This document shows, one piece after another, positions 37,017 to 46,288 of a stretch of DNA of 64,000 bases (the first letter of the stretch is position 1; every line of letters begins with the position of its first letter). The stretch covers positions 124,001 to 188,000 of the forward strand of contig NZ_CABHMZ010000003.1 of NCBI RefSeq assembly GCF_902167705.1. Direction: 5' to 3'. The notes under the pieces were generated by a model, which saw only the letters and a list, made by a program, of their open reading frames with translations, did not search any database and had not been told where the DNA came from. Position numbers and translations under genes: made by a program. This DNA is from Streptococcus constellatus (GTDB lineage: Bacteria; Bacillota; Bacilli; Lactobacillales; Streptococcaceae).

Positions 37017-37655
37017 ATGATGAAGCGAAATGTAATTTTTTATAGTCGCATGGTGCTGTTTATCTTAGGATTTGTAGGAGTTTATCTTGAAATTACACAG
37101 CATGGCGGTTTGGGCATGCTCATGTATTACACTGTTTTGTCTAACATGATCGTAACAGCTTTCACAGCCTATTTGCTATATCTAATGGCGCGTTCTGAAA
37201 GTCGTTGGCAAACGCAAACACTCTTTCGGATCAAAGGCGGTATCACGATGTGTATCATGATTACTTGTGTGATTTACCATTTCATGCTTGCTCCATTAGC
37301 AACTGATTTTTATCGGCTAGAAAATTTCTTATGCCATTACATTGTGCCGCTATGGTTTTTAGTAGATACCTTGTTTTTTGATAAACGCTCACAATATCGG
37401 TGGTTTGACCCATTTACTTGGACTAGTCTGCCTTTACTTTACATGGCTTTTGCCCTGTTTAATGGTCTGGTCATCAAGTGGTCTATTCCAGGTGCCAAAG
37501 ACAGTCCGTTTGCTTATTTCTTTTTAAACATTCCCAAATATGGTTGGCCTTATGTCTTGCAGTGGTCCTTCAAAATCTTTATTGGTTATTTGCTTGCGAG
37601 CTTTTTGCTCTACGGAATTATGTCCCTATCTTCACGTAGGAAATTGTCTTCTTAA
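37017..37655 (+). CDS. Pr6Pr-family membrane protein
   Basis: About 212 residues with six hydrophobic segments. The segments GGLGMLMYYTVLSNMIVTAF, FLCHYIVPLWFLVDTLFF and FFLNIPKYGWPYVLQW are typical of the Pr6Pr (FAR-17a/AIG1-like) family. Candidate starts are TTG 37014, ATG 37017 and ATG 37020; GAGG at 37009-37013 fits 37017 or 37020 best. Two bases separate it from the yjdM-like gene, so the two are probably one transcript. Function unknown. Confidence 0.75.
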   Translation: MMKRNVIFYSRMVLFILGFVGVYLEITQHGGLGMLMYYTVLSNMIVTAFTAYLLYLMARSESRWQTQTLFRIKGGITMCIMITCVIYHFMLAPLATDFYRLENFLCHYIVPLWFLVDTLFFDKRSQYRWFDPFTWTSLPLLYMAFALFNGLVIKWSIPGAKDSPFAYFFLNIPKYGWPYVLQWSFKIFIGYLLASFLLYGIMSLSSRRKLSS

Positions 37656-37675
37656 TACTTGGCAAAGCAGATTTT

Positions 37676-37721
37676 GTCTGAAGAAAAACTTTTTTGAGTC
37701 ATTTTCTTCAGACTTTTTTCC
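37676..37721 (+). terminator. Terminator after the Pr6Pr gene
   Basis: GTCTGAAGAAAA and TTTTCTTCAGAC form a 12-bp stem, followed by T6. Confidence 0.85.
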
Positions 37722-37914
37722 TGCTGAAAAATTAAATTACTTGAAACTAAGCTGAAAATTTGCCTCTTTATTTATATTGTTGCGATTTGCAATCTTTAGT
37801 CATCTGTAAGCTATTCAAATTTATGAAAACAATGAGATAAGAAAATAGTTTTATTACATCTCTGATATAAAGAAAAAGTTTATTTATTTGATAATATTTC
37901 TATAAAAATTATGG

Positions 37915-39429
37915 CTAAAGTAACTTTTTCAACCCATTGATATATTCCTGATACCGCTTTTTCCTCAATTTATAAATTGCTTCATAGATATGTTGGTAAT
38001 GAATGTCATAAAAATTCATTGAGAAGTTGATGAGGATATGTTCCTTCTCAGGAAACAAGCTCTTGATATAAGTCGAAATATGTTGATCCGCCACAATTAT
38101 GCTCGTCTCTTCATGGGCTTGTAAGTGTAGAGAATTATTCAAAAAATCAATTACCACAATCCGAGTAATAGAAGGTGGAATATTTCTTGAAAAAGCATTC
38201 TTTAAAGTGGTTACATCTGCATTGTTACTTGCAAAAATGTACAGTGGAATGGGTGCCATATTAGCATAAATCAGCTCCTGCAGCTGAATGGTTACGTGAT
38301 AAATGTGGTACTTGTGTACTTCACCCGTCAATCCTAGCTCTTTCATCCATTCTTTTACAAGTGAACTCAAAAGGAGATAAAGTGGGTCAAACAATCCGCG
38401 ATGATCGTATTGGAAAATGTAAGAATTGGGTACCAGACTCTGTAAATTGCAGAGAAAAGGTTTCAAAAAGAAAAGCATAACAATCCGAAACGGTTGAGAG
38501 TCAGTCAGCTCATCTCCGAATAACAAGCGAAATTTTTGAATGAGCGGCACCAACATTCCTTGTTTTGTGACAATATCGAGAGCAGCATTGCAATCGTGCT
38601 CCAGCCATTTGTCTTTAAAGAAAGGATTGGGAGCAGTACAATAGGCTAAAAAGAGATAATCATAGTCTGCTTGTGTAAACGTCACTTTTAGAGCGGGTTC
38701 TAAGATTTTCTTGGTTAAGGCTAGTAATTTGGAATAGACAAAGAGTGTTTTGAGTTTCTCCAATTCTTGTGAGGCGGGCAGAACCAGAGGAAATCCCTTT
38801 CGTTTCCACATTAGCACCACGAGAATAGAAAAGAAGCGACTTTCTTCTGTAGCTTCTTCAAAGGCTTTTTGCGAGAGGTGGGCGTTAGAAGAACGAATCC
38901 ATTGATAAACGAGCTTCAACTCTTTGTCTTTAATCTCATACAGATGAATGCCAAATTTATATTCCAACAAGGCGATAAGGAAACGAATGCGGTATTCTGG
39001 TCCTATGACCTGATATTTGTCTAAAGATAGTCCGACTTCTTTCAGAAAGTCCAGACACTTATCACGTATTCGGTAGCCGGTTGCTCTAGAAATGTATTCC
39101 TTTTGGATGAAACAAATGAAACTCTCTTTTTCCTCTTGCAAGAAATAGCGCAAGAGGTGGAGAAAAGTTGAACTTTGATAAATCCGATGAAAACAGACCG
39201 AAGGATTGATTTTTGTCATCAGGTCTAAGTGAACCGTGTCTTTTAGAACTCTCAGACAAAATAAATCATTGAATTCCTCTTCTAATTCTGCTAGATGTTG
39301 ATAGATGATTTTTTCACTAAATTCACTGAGTTGTGCTAGTTGCTCAATATCAATCGTTTGAAATTCTAGAATAATTTGTAAAATAGTTGCTTTATTTAAA
39401 ATAGATTCTTCCAAATATTTATCTAACAT
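37915..39429 (-). CDS. Mga-type (HTH/PRD-like) transcriptional regulator
   Basis: A 504-residue regulator with the Mga layout: two N-terminal helix-turn-helix parts (about residues 15-60, TILQIILEFQTIDIEQLAQL, and 105-165, including ATGYRIRDKCLDFLKEVGL), a central PRD-like region and a C-terminal EIIB-like end. Mga proteins control virulence and sugar genes and may respond to PTS phosphorylation. The promoter at 39454-39483 is divergent from a region containing only gene scraps, so no neighbouring target is obvious. Confidence 0.8.
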   Translation of the reverse strand: MLDKYLEESILNKATILQIILEFQTIDIEQLAQLSEFSEKIIYQHLAELEEEFNDLFCLRVLKDTVHLDLMTKINPSVCFHRIYQSSTFLHLLRYFLQEEKESFICFIQKEYISRATGYRIRDKCLDFLKEVGLSLDKYQVIGPEYRIRFLIALLEYKFGIHLYEIKDKELKLVYQWIRSSNAHLSQKAFEEATEESRFFSILVVLMWKRKGFPLVLPASQELEKLKTLFVYSKLLALTKKILEPALKVTFTQADYDYLFLAYCTAPNPFFKDKWLEHDCNAALDIVTKQGMLVPLIQKFRLLFGDELTDSQPFRIVMLFFLKPFLCNLQSLVPNSYIFQYDHRGLFDPLYLLLSSLVKEWMKELGLTGEVHKYHIYHVTIQLQELIYANMAPIPLYIFASNNADVTTLKNAFSRNIPPSITRIVVIDFLNNSLHLQAHEETSIIVADQHISTYIKSLFPEKEHILINFSMNFYDIHYQHIYEAIYKLRKKRYQEYINGLKKLL

Positions 39430-39453
39430 AGACGATTCTCCCTCTATTTTTTT

Positions 39454-39483
39454 AAATTACCATAGAAAGAAAGGGCTTGTCAA
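39454..39483 (-). promoter_or_regulatory. Promoter of the Mga-type regulator gene
   Basis: On the minus strand TTGACA (39478-39483), 18 bases, TAATTT (39454-39459). Confidence 0.55.
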
Positions 39484-39748
39484 CTAAGATTTTAGAAAAA
39501 CCAGCATCGTGGACATTATTGGGAGCAATTGAGGTTAAAAGGGACGGGATTTTGCTGGGCTTGTCTCATTTTTAGCAAGCTTTTTTGCATTCAATTGAGA
39601 AAAAGGAGGAGATAATCTATTCATATTTATTTTGGTTAAGTCTTTTTGGAGTGAAAATATCTCTTTTGAGACTTGTATTTAATTGTATGACAATTTTTGA
39701 ATAGATAGGTGTATAATAAATATAGCAATTATAAATGATTTCATAATC

Positions 39749-39991
39749 TTTGAAGTAGATTTACTCACTACAAATATTATAGAGCCGATATTATTAAATC
39801 CTAGTCTTCATGCGTGCATTATTCCAAGCCAAAATAAAAAAGAATTTGAAGAAATCATTCCAAATCATCTGAAAGATAGGATTTACTATTTAGACTATCA
39901 AAACGATGGACTTGTAAAATGGAATGATAGGGTGTATGAAAAAGTACTTGAAGTGGCTGGTAGTGATAAAACGGGCACTAGCATATTGTGA
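39749..39991 (+). pseudogene. C-terminal remnant of an unidentified gene
   Basis: An 80-codon frame (FEVDLLTTNIIEPILLNPSL onward, ending SDKTGTSIL and TGA) has protein-like composition but no ATG, TTG or GTG with a ribosome binding site. It resembles the C-terminal end of a soluble enzyme; I do not recognise the family. Confidence 0.4.
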
Positions 39992-40029
39992 AAAATTTTG
40001 TTAAGATAGAAAACAATTAGGAGGACATC

Positions 40030-40293
40030 ATGGATTTAGCAGAAATTAGAAGAGAAATTGATCAAATAGATGCAGATTTGATTGCTTTATTAGAAAAAAG
40101 AATGGCTTTGGTGAGTCAAGTTGCTCTTTATAAACGTCAGACTGGAAAAGCTGTCTTGGATACCCAACGTGAACAAGTTATTCTAGAGAAAGTTGCAAAT
40201 AGTGTACATGAAAAACAGTACGAGGAAACCATTGTTCAGACTTTTTCAGATATTTTAAAACATTCACGTGCTTATCAAGACCGGCATATCTAA
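40030..40293 (+). CDS. Chorismate mutase (AroQ class)
   Basis: An 87-residue all-helical AroQ-type chorismate mutase converting chorismate to prephenate for Phe/Tyr synthesis. DLAEIRREIDQIDADLIALLEKRMAL (as a region) carries the conserved Arg and the helix-1 core; VSQVALYKRQTGKAVLD supplies the Lys. GGAGG precedes the start. It is followed 16 bases later by a CLC antiporter gene, a pairing also seen in other streptococci. Confidence 0.9.
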   Translation: MDLAEIRREIDQIDADLIALLEKRMALVSQVALYKRQTGKAVLDTQREQVILEKVANSVHEKQYEETIVQTFSDILKHSRAYQDRHI

Positions 40294-40309
40294 TAATGAG
40301 GGCAATAAA

Positions 40310-41527
40310 ATGAAAAAAGTAGATAGCGTAGAATGGCTTGATATTGGGAAACGAACGATAGCTATTACGGTATTGTCCATTCTCATAGGATTAGTGATTG
40401 GAGTTATTGATACGATATTTGGGCGAACTCTTCTATTTTTAAGTGAAGTTCGCTCAATATATCCCTTTTACTTGATTCCTTTTTTAGCTTTGGCAGGATT
40501 AGCGATTGTATTTCTTTATCAAAAATACGGTAAAAAAAGTAGCAAAGGAATGACCTTGATTTTTGAAGTAGGGCATGGTGTAGAGGAATATATTCCAAAA
40601 CGCTTGATTCCTCTCGTTATAGTGAGAACTTGGATGACGCACCTTTTTGGTGGCTCAGCTGGTCGAGAAGGAGTAGCAGTACAATTAGGAGCAACAGTTT
40701 CTCATTGGTTTGGCAAGAAATTTTCTATTCCCAATACTTCAAAAATCTTTTTAGTCACAGGAATGGCTGCTGGTTTTGCTGGACTGTTTCAAACACCATT
40801 GGCGGCAATTTTGTTTGCAATGGAAGTCTTGGTTGTAGGAACCTTGCAACTGACCGCTCTGTATCCTGCAATGATAGCTTCCTTTGTTGCTTCTTGGACA
40901 TCGCATGTTTTAGGACTTGAAAAATTTGCACAGCCAATTTCTGTTCATTTGGCATTGTCACCGATGCTTCTTATCAAATTAGTGATTCTTGGAGTTCTAT
41001 TTGGATTTTGTGGCAATGTATTTGCTTATGCTCTTTCATGGAGCAAAAAGAAAGCAGCAATTGTTTTTCCAAATCCCTACAAACGGATTGCGGTGATGGG
41101 GATATTTTTAAGTATTATCTTTCTGTTGTTAGATAAAGGACGCTACTCAGGGCTTGGAACAAATTTGATTACAGCCAGTTTTGCTGGTCAGCCCGTCTAT
41201 GTATATGATTGGCTCTTCAAATTACTTCTAACAGTTTTGACATTAGCTGCAGGCTTTCAAGGCGGAGAAGTAACACCGCTTTTTGCAATTGGTGCAAGCT
41301 TAGGTGTGTTGCTAGCAGGTTTATTTGGACTCCCGGTTGGTTTGGTTGCTGCGTTGGGCTATGCCGCTGTTTTTGGAAGTGCAACATCTACTTTTTTAGG
41401 CCCTATTCTAATCGGCTGTGAAGTATTTGGCTTTACTAATTTCCCCTATTTTTTCATAGTCTGTGTGGTAGCCTTTTCTCTACATCGCCAGCATTCAATT
41501 TATGGAGCTCAGAAAATTCGATATTGA
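40310..41527 (+). CDS. CLC-F type fluoride/proton antiporter (or CLC chloride channel)
   Basis: A 405-residue CLC protein with about ten membrane helices. GGSAGREGVAVQLG and GGEVTPLFAIG match the CLC filter regions. Where chloride CLCs have GSGIP, this protein has SKGMTL, and GREGP is GREGV, which point to the fluoride-exporting CLC-F clade. The start at 40310 follows GAGGGC; an in-frame opening to 40268 lies inside the chorismate mutase gene. No fluoride riboswitch was recognised upstream, so regulation is not evident. Confidence 0.8.
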   Translation: MKKVDSVEWLDIGKRTIAITVLSILIGLVIGVIDTIFGRTLLFLSEVRSIYPFYLIPFLALAGLAIVFLYQKYGKKSSKGMTLIFEVGHGVEEYIPKRLIPLVIVRTWMTHLFGGSAGREGVAVQLGATVSHWFGKKFSIPNTSKIFLVTGMAAGFAGLFQTPLAAILFAMEVLVVGTLQLTALYPAMIASFVASWTSHVLGLEKFAQPISVHLALSPMLLIKLVILGVLFGFCGNVFAYALSWSKKKAAIVFPNPYKRIAVMGIFLSIIFLLLDKGRYSGLGTNLITASFAGQPVYVYDWLFKLLLTVLTLAAGFQGGEVTPLFAIGASLGVLLAGLFGLPVGLVAALGYAAVFGSATSTFLGPILIGCEVFGFTNFPYFFIVCVVAFSLHRQHSIYGAQKIRY

Positions 41528-41534
41528 AGAATGT

Positions 41535-41573
41535 TCTCCTGCAAGGTTTTGACTTGTAGGAGATTTTTGTTTT
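41535..41573 (+). terminator. Terminator after the CLC gene
   Basis: TCTCCTGCAAG and CTTGTAGGAGA pair with one wobble around GTTTTGA, followed by TTTTTGTTTT. Confidence 0.85.
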
Positions 41574-41612
41574 GTGTTATACTAGAAAAAGCAATATTAG
41601 AAAAGGGAAATC

Positions 41613-42452
41613 ATGACAAAAGCAGATACTATTTTTAAAGAAAATATTCGAAAAATTTTACATGAAGGTGTTTTTTCTGAAAATGCACGCCCTCGTTATA
41701 AAAACGGGAAAGTGGCTAATTCTAAGTATATCACCGGTTCTTTTGCTGAATATGACCTGAGCAAGGGAGAATTTCCTATCATAACGCTTCGCCCGATTGC
41801 TATCAAGTCAGCTATCAAAGAGGTGCTCTGGATTTACCAAGACCAATCCAATAGCTTAGATATTTTAGAAGAAAAGTACAATGTCCACTATTGGAACGAT
41901 TGGGAAGTGGGAGATACTCGCACGATTGGCTTGCGTTATGGAGCGGTGGTTAAAAAGCATGATATTATCAATAAAATTTTGAAACAATTGGAGATCAATC
42001 CGTGGAATCGACGAAACATTATTTCGCTTTGGGATTATGAAGCTTTTGAAGAAACAGAAGGCTTATTGCCTTGTGCCTTTCAGACCATGTTTGATGTGCG
42101 TCGTGTAGATGGTGAAATCTATCTGGATGCAACTCTGACACAACGCTCAAATGATATGCTCGTGGCGCATCATATCAATGCCATGCAGTATGTAGCATTG
42201 CAAATGATGATTGCCAAGCATTTTGGCTGGAAAGTTGGTAAATTCTTTTATTTTGTCAACAACTTGCATATTTATGATAATCAATTTGAACAGGCAGAGG
42301 AATTGCTTCGACGTGAACCAACTAACTGCCTGCCACGCTTGGTTTTAAATGTTCCAGACGGAACCAACTTTTTTGATATTAAAGCAGAAGATTTTGAATT
42401 AGTTGATTATGATCCTGTTAAGCCGCAGTTGAAATTTGATTTAGCTATTTGA
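41613..42452 (+). CDS. thyA: Thymidylate synthase
   Basis: A 279-residue enzyme methylating dUMP to dTMP with methylene-tetrahydrofolate. The catalytic cysteine is in [33 protein letters not shown] and [12 protein letters not shown] supply substrate-binding residues. AAAGGGAAA precedes the start. folA lies 220 bases downstream, fitting folate recycling. Confidence 0.96.
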   Translation: MTKADTIFKENIRKILHEGVFSENARPRYKNGKVANSKYITGSFAEYDLSKGEFPIITLRPIAIKSAIKEVLWIYQDQSNSLDILEEKYNVHYWNDWEVGDTRTIGLRYGAVVKKHDIINKILKQLEINPWNRRNIISLWDYEAFEETEGLLPCAFQTMFDVRRVDGEIYLDATLTQRSNDMLVAHHINAMQYVALQMMIAKHFGWKVGKFFYFVNNLHIYDNQFEQAEELLRREPTNCLPRLVLNVPDGTNFFDIKAEDFELVDYDPVKPQLKFDLAI

Positions 42453-42672
42453 GATTGGTACAGGACTTTCAAAAAGATAGCAAATTCTTTGACTCAATAA
42501 AATTATATTTGTTTAGTTCTATGTTTAGAATTTTTAAACTTATAATTCAAAGATCCGAGGCTTTTGCTTCAACTTTCTTGTGCAATATAAATTGGTGTTG
42601 ATTTGATAGTTAAAATCAGCCTTTTTTACTGAAATTTGATAAAATAGAAATATCAATTCAAAGGATGAGGAA

Positions 42673-43185
42673 ATGACAAAGAAAATTGTAGCTATTTGGG
42701 CGCAAGATGAGAATGGCTTGATTGGGCGAGACAACACATTGCCTTGGCATTTACCAGCTGACCTCAAGCATTTTAAAGAAACGACAACTGGGCAGGCTAT
42801 TTTAATGGGTAGGGTGACATTTGACGGAATGAACCGCAGAGTATTGCCCAATCGTACTACGATTATTTTAACGAGATACAAATCTTATCAGGCAGAGAAT
42901 GAGCGAGTTCTGGTGTTTCATGATGTTGACTCTGTTATGAAATGGTATGAGACTCAGGAAAAAACTCTTTATATTATCGGTGGCGGTCAGATTTTTTCTG
43001 CATTCGAGCCTTTAGTTGATGAGTTGATTGTGACGCGTATTCATGCTAGTTTACAGGGGGATACTTATTTCCCGAAAGATTTTGATATGACGAAATTTCA
43101 TGAGCTCTCTCGTTCTTTTTATGCCAAAGACGAAAAGAATGAATATGGCTTTACTGTAACAACCCTTCAGAGAAAGGAGTCGTAA
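42673..43185 (+). CDS. folA: Dihydrofolate reductase
   Basis: A 170-residue NADPH-dependent reductase regenerating tetrahydrofolate after thymidylate synthesis. [28 protein letters not shown] (as a region) holds the substrate-binding helix and Trp22-loop equivalent; [11 protein letters not shown] and [13 protein letters not shown] bind NADPH. AGGATGAGG precedes the start. A 57-codon membrane protein gene begins right after the stop. Confidence 0.96.
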   Translation: MTKKIVAIWAQDENGLIGRDNTLPWHLPADLKHFKETTTGQAILMGRVTFDGMNRRVLPNRTTIILTRYKSYQAENERVLVFHDVDSVMKWYETQEKTLYIIGGGQIFSAFEPLVDELIVTRIHASLQGDTYFPKDFDMTKFHELSRSFYAKDEKNEYGFTVTTLQRKES

Positions 43186-43359
43186 ATGGAACGTAGTATT
43201 TTCGGATTTTTTACGGCTCTTTTGTGTGTCGTTTGTGTTATAGCGGCCACACAAGCATTTCGTAAGAAACGGTATGGATTGTCAGTTCTCTTTTGGCTGA
43301 ATGCTTTTACAAATTTGGTGAATAGTATTCATGCTTTTTATATGACCCTGTTTAAATAA
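43186..43359 (+). CDS. Small membrane protein between folA and clpX
   Basis: A 57-residue ORF beginning one base after the folA stop with AAAGGAG 7 bases before its ATG. It has two hydrophobic segments (IFGFFTALLCVVCVIAATQA and VLFWLNAFTNLVNSIHAFYM) around a basic turn RKKRYG, predicting a helical hairpin. Small ORFs in this position are common in streptococci as far as I recall; function unknown. Confidence 0.75.
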   Translation: MERSIFGFFTALLCVVCVIAATQAFRKKRYGLSVLFWLNAFTNLVNSIHAFYMTLFK

Positions 43360-43408
43360 TAAGAAATGAATGAAAAAGAATGAACAACGAATAGAATTGG
43401 AGTGAAAA

Positions 43409-44641
43409 ATGCCTACAAATCGTACGAACGAAATGATGGTTTATTGTTCTTTTTGTGGTAAAAGTCAAGAAGAAGTGCAAAAGATCATCGCAGGAAATAA
43501 TGCATTTATTTGTAATGAATGTGTGGAATTAGCGCAAGAAATTATTAGAGAAGAATTGGCAGAAGAAGTGCTGGCAGACTTGTCAGAAGTGCCAAAACCA
43601 CAAGAACTACTCAATATTTTGAATCATTATGTGATTGGGCAAGACCGTGCTAAGCGAGCATTGGCCGTTGCTGTTTACAATCACTATAAGCGTATCAATT
43701 TTCATGATAATCGTGAAGAAGAGGAAGATGTCGAATTGCAGAAATCCAACATTCTCATGATTGGTCCAACTGGTTCTGGCAAGACCTTTCTCGCTCAAAC
43801 TTTAGCGAAAAGTCTGAATGTTCCTTTTGCGATTGCAGACGCGACAGCTTTGACGGAAGCTGGGTATGTAGGGGAAGATGTTGAGAATATTCTCTTAAAG
43901 CTCTTACAAGCAGCAGATTTCAATATTGAACGTGCAGAACGTGGCATCATCTATGTAGATGAGATTGACAAAATTGCGAAGAAAAGCGAGAATGTATCTA
44001 TAACTCGTGATGTATCTGGTGAAGGCGTTCAGCAAGCCCTGCTAAAAATCATTGAAGGAACTGTTGCCAGTGTACCTCCGCAAGGTGGTCGCAAGCACCC
44101 TCAACAAGAAATGATTCAAGTAGATACCAAGAATATTCTCTTTATCGTTGGTGGTGCATTTGACGGTATTGAAGAAATTGTCAAACAACGTCTAGGCGAA
44201 AAAATTATCGGTTTTGGTCAAAATAATAAAGCCATTGATGAAAATAGTTCTTATATGCAAGAAATTATTTCTGAAGATATTCAAAAATTTGGTCTTATTC
44301 CTGAATTGATTGGTCGTTTGCCTGTGTTTGCAGCGCTTGAGCCTTTGACAGTTGATGATTTGGTGCGAATCCTTCGCGAGCCTAAGAATGCTTTAGTGAA
44401 ACAATATCAAGCGCTTCTTTCTTATGACGATGTCAAATTGGAGTTTGATGATGATGCTCTCCAAGAGATTGCCAACAAAGCCATTGAACGCAAGACAGGT
44501 GCTCGTGGATTGCGCTCGATTATCGAAGAAACCATGATGGATGTCATGTTTGAAGTACCAAGTCAAGAAAATGTGAAGTTAGTGCGGATTACCAAGGAAG
44601 CAGTAGACGGAACAGATAAGCCGATTTTAGAAACAGCATAA
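43409..44641 (+). CDS. clpX: Clp protease ATP-binding subunit
   Basis: A 410-residue AAA+ unfoldase that feeds substrates to ClpP. The N-terminal zinc finger uses Cys13, Cys16, Cys35 and Cys38. Walker A GPTGSGKT and Walker [11 protein letters not shown] follow, with the pore loop GYVGED and the ClpP-docking IGF loop (IIGFGQNN). TTGGAGTG precedes the start. No CIRCE or CtsR operator was seen upstream. Confidence 0.98.
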   Translation: MPTNRTNEMMVYCSFCGKSQEEVQKIIAGNNAFICNECVELAQEIIREELAEEVLADLSEVPKPQELLNILNHYVIGQDRAKRALAVAVYNHYKRINFHDNREEEEDVELQKSNILMIGPTGSGKTFLAQTLAKSLNVPFAIADATALTEAGYVGEDVENILLKLLQAADFNIERAERGIIYVDEIDKIAKKSENVSITRDVSGEGVQQALLKIIEGTVASVPPQGGRKHPQQEMIQVDTKNILFIVGGAFDGIEEIVKQRLGEKIIGFGQNNKAIDENSSYMQEIISEDIQKFGLIPELIGRLPVFAALEPLTVDDLVRILREPKNALVKQYQALLSYDDVKLEFDDDALQEIANKAIERKTGARGLRSIIEETMMDVMFEVPSQENVKLVRITKEAVDGTDKPILETA

Positions 44642-44652
44642 AGAGGTGTGCA

Positions 44653-45240
44653 ATGGAAATTAACACACACAATGCAGAAATTTTGCTAAGCGCAGCAAAT
44701 AAATCTCATTATCCGCAAGATGAGATTCCTGAAATTGCCCTTGCCGGGCGATCCAATGTTGGAAAATCTTCCTTTATCAATACATTGTTAAATCGAAAAA
44801 ATCTAGCTCGAACTTCTGGTAAACCAGGAAAAACGCAACTGCTGAATTTTTTCAACATTGATGACAAGCTTCGCTTTGTGGATGTCCCAGGCTATGGTTA
44901 TGCTAAAGTTTCTAAAACAGAACGAGCAAAGTGGGGCAAGATGATTGAGGAATATCTGACGAGCAGGGAAAATCTCAGAGCAGTTGTCAGTCTAGTGGAT
45001 TTTCGTCATGAGCCAAGTGCAGACGATGTACAAATGTACGAATTTCTCAAATATTATGAAATACCAGTTATTGTTGTAGCTACAAAAGCAGATAAAGTTC
45101 CACGCGGCAAATGGAACAAGCACGAATCAGTCATTAAGAAAAAGTTAGATTTTGATAAAAATGATGATTTTATTGTTTTTTCATCTGTTAATAAAGATGG
45201 TTTAAATGCAGCTTGGGATGCGATTTTGGAAAAAATTTAG
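44653..45240 (+). CDS. engB: Ribosome biogenesis GTPase EngB/YsxC
   Basis: A 195-residue GTPase needed for 50S subunit assembly. G1 is [10 protein letters not shown]3 DVPGYGYAK and G4 TKADKV. It follows clpX by 11 bases and is probably co-transcribed; clpX-engB is a conserved Firmicute pair. Confidence 0.97.
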   Translation: MEINTHNAEILLSAANKSHYPQDEIPEIALAGRSNVGKSSFINTLLNRKNLARTSGKPGKTQLLNFFNIDDKLRFVDVPGYGYAKVSKTERAKWGKMIEEYLTSRENLRAVVSLVDFRHEPSADDVQMYEFLKYYEIPVIVVATKADKVPRGKWNKHESVIKKKLDFDKNDDFIVFSSVNKDGLNAAWDAILEKI

Positions 45241-45266
45241 GAATTGAAGAGAAACTGAGAATCATT

Positions 45267-45321
45267 GTACTGCCCCCAAAAGTTGGACAAGAAAAATCTA
45301 ACTTTTTGGGGGCAGTACTTT
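45267..45321. repeat. Fused insertion-sequence ends forming a palindrome
   Basis: GTACTGCCCCCAAAAGTTGG on the left faces GTACTGCCCCCAAAAAGTTA on the opposite strand at the right, only a few bases apart. These ends resemble IS3-family terminal repeats common in streptococci. No transposase remains. The hairpin probably ends engB transcription. Confidence 0.7.
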
Positions 45322-45416
45322 TCTCGGTTTTTTATAATGAATCTGTCACCAAATTGTAACTAAGTAATGAGTATTTTATGTTATAATCAAAATATATTAT
45401 ACTGGAGAAATAAGCT

Positions 45417-46124
45417 ATGAGAAAGAAGAAATTGAAAAAAAGAGTTTTAATAATTCTGGCTTTGGTGGCTGCTGCTTTATTGGTTAGTGCAGTTTTATCT
45501 AAGCAAGTTCACCCAGCTAGTGCCAATGACGAGACTTACCAACGCCCGTTGACTCAAACAGAAGTGTTCATTTCACAAATTGGTGAAACTGCTCGTCAAT
45601 TGGGACAAGAAAATGATTTGTATGCTTCGGTTATGATTGCACAAGCCATTCTGGAAAGTAATTCTGGACGTTCTGCTTTATCAGCTGCTCCTCATCATAA
45701 TTTGTTTGGTATCAAAGGAAAATATGCTGGGCAATCAGCAACAATGGCTACACTAGAAGATGACGGGCAAGGAAATACTTATAATATCAATGCAGAATTT
45801 AGATCCTATCCAAGTTATTTTGAATCTTTACAAGATTATGTGGCAATTTTAAAACATAGCCGTTACACTTATGCTTGGAAGGGTAATACGACCAGCTATA
45901 TGAATGCGACAGCCGCTTTGACAGGTGTTTATGCGACGGATACAAGTTATAATGTTAAGTTGAATAATTTGATTCAACAATATAATTTGACACAATACGA
46001 TGTACCAAATGTGCAAGCAACCAATGTTGCAACGACTAACAAAGTTTACAATCCTTATCGCCAACAATACACAACGCAAGAAGTGTTAGATTTGGATGTT
46101 GCTTGGGCAAATCGTCATCAATAA
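45417..46124 (+). CDS. Secreted GH73 N-acetylglucosaminidase
   Basis: A 235-residue exported peptidoglycan hydrolase. A basic N-terminus and hydrophobic helix (residues 10-30) act as signal or anchor; the GH73 domain covers about residues 48-185, with the catalytic glutamate in AQAILESNSGRSAL and the core HHNLFGIKG and YPSYFESLQDYV. It cleaves the GlcNAc-MurNAc bond and may serve in cell separation. GGAG precedes the start, with an extended -10 TGTTATAAT upstream. Confidence 0.88.
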   Translation: MRKKKLKKRVLIILALVAAALLVSAVLSKQVHPASANDETYQRPLTQTEVFISQIGETARQLGQENDLYASVMIAQAILESNSGRSALSAAPHHNLFGIKGKYAGQSATMATLEDDGQGNTYNINAEFRSYPSYFESLQDYVAILKHSRYTYAWKGNTTSYMNATAALTGVYATDTSYNVKLNNLIQQYNLTQYDVPNVQATNVATTNKVYNPYRQQYTTQEVLDLDVAWANRHQ

Positions 46125-46139
46125 TATTGCATATTGAGG

Positions 46140-46174
46140 AGAGATTGGGATAAAAATCCTAATCTCTTTTTGTT
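46140..46174 (+). terminator. Terminator after the GH73 gene
   Basis: AGAGATTGGGAT and ATCCTAATCTCT pair with one wobble, followed by TTTTTG. Confidence 0.85.
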
Positions 46175-46210
46175 TACTATTAAATAAAAAGTCTGTTGAA
46201 GCATTCTATA

Positions 46211-46226
46211 AAGAAAACGCTTCCTA
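46211..46226 (+). promoter_or_regulatory. Possible cre site upstream of the formate/nitrite channel gene
   Basis: AAGAAAACGCTTCCTA fits WTGNAANCGNWNNCWW with one mismatch. It lies around the -35 region of an extended -10 promoter (TATAAT 46244-46249). Confidence 0.4.
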
Positions 46227-46288
46227 AATCGGAAAGTTTGTGATATAATGAGCATGTTGTTTTTGCGACAATAAGGACAAAAAGGAAG

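Larger units (their letters stand above)
39430..40029. other. 600-base region with coding scraps, no intact gene
   Basis: It holds the promoter of the Mga-type gene and two decayed coding pieces. One frame around 39489-39578 reads ILEKPASWTLLGAIEVKRDG and on to a stop; another is the fragment at 39749-39991. The aroQ ribosome binding site is at the right end. Confidence 0.5.

Noticed and set aside
39992..40030. Fluoride riboswitch before aroQ/CLC
   Set aside because: The short leader has no recognisable crcB-motif elements.
42540..42881. 113-codon minus-strand ORF overlapping the folA start
   Set aside because: It mostly shadows folA, with no plausible start or similarity.
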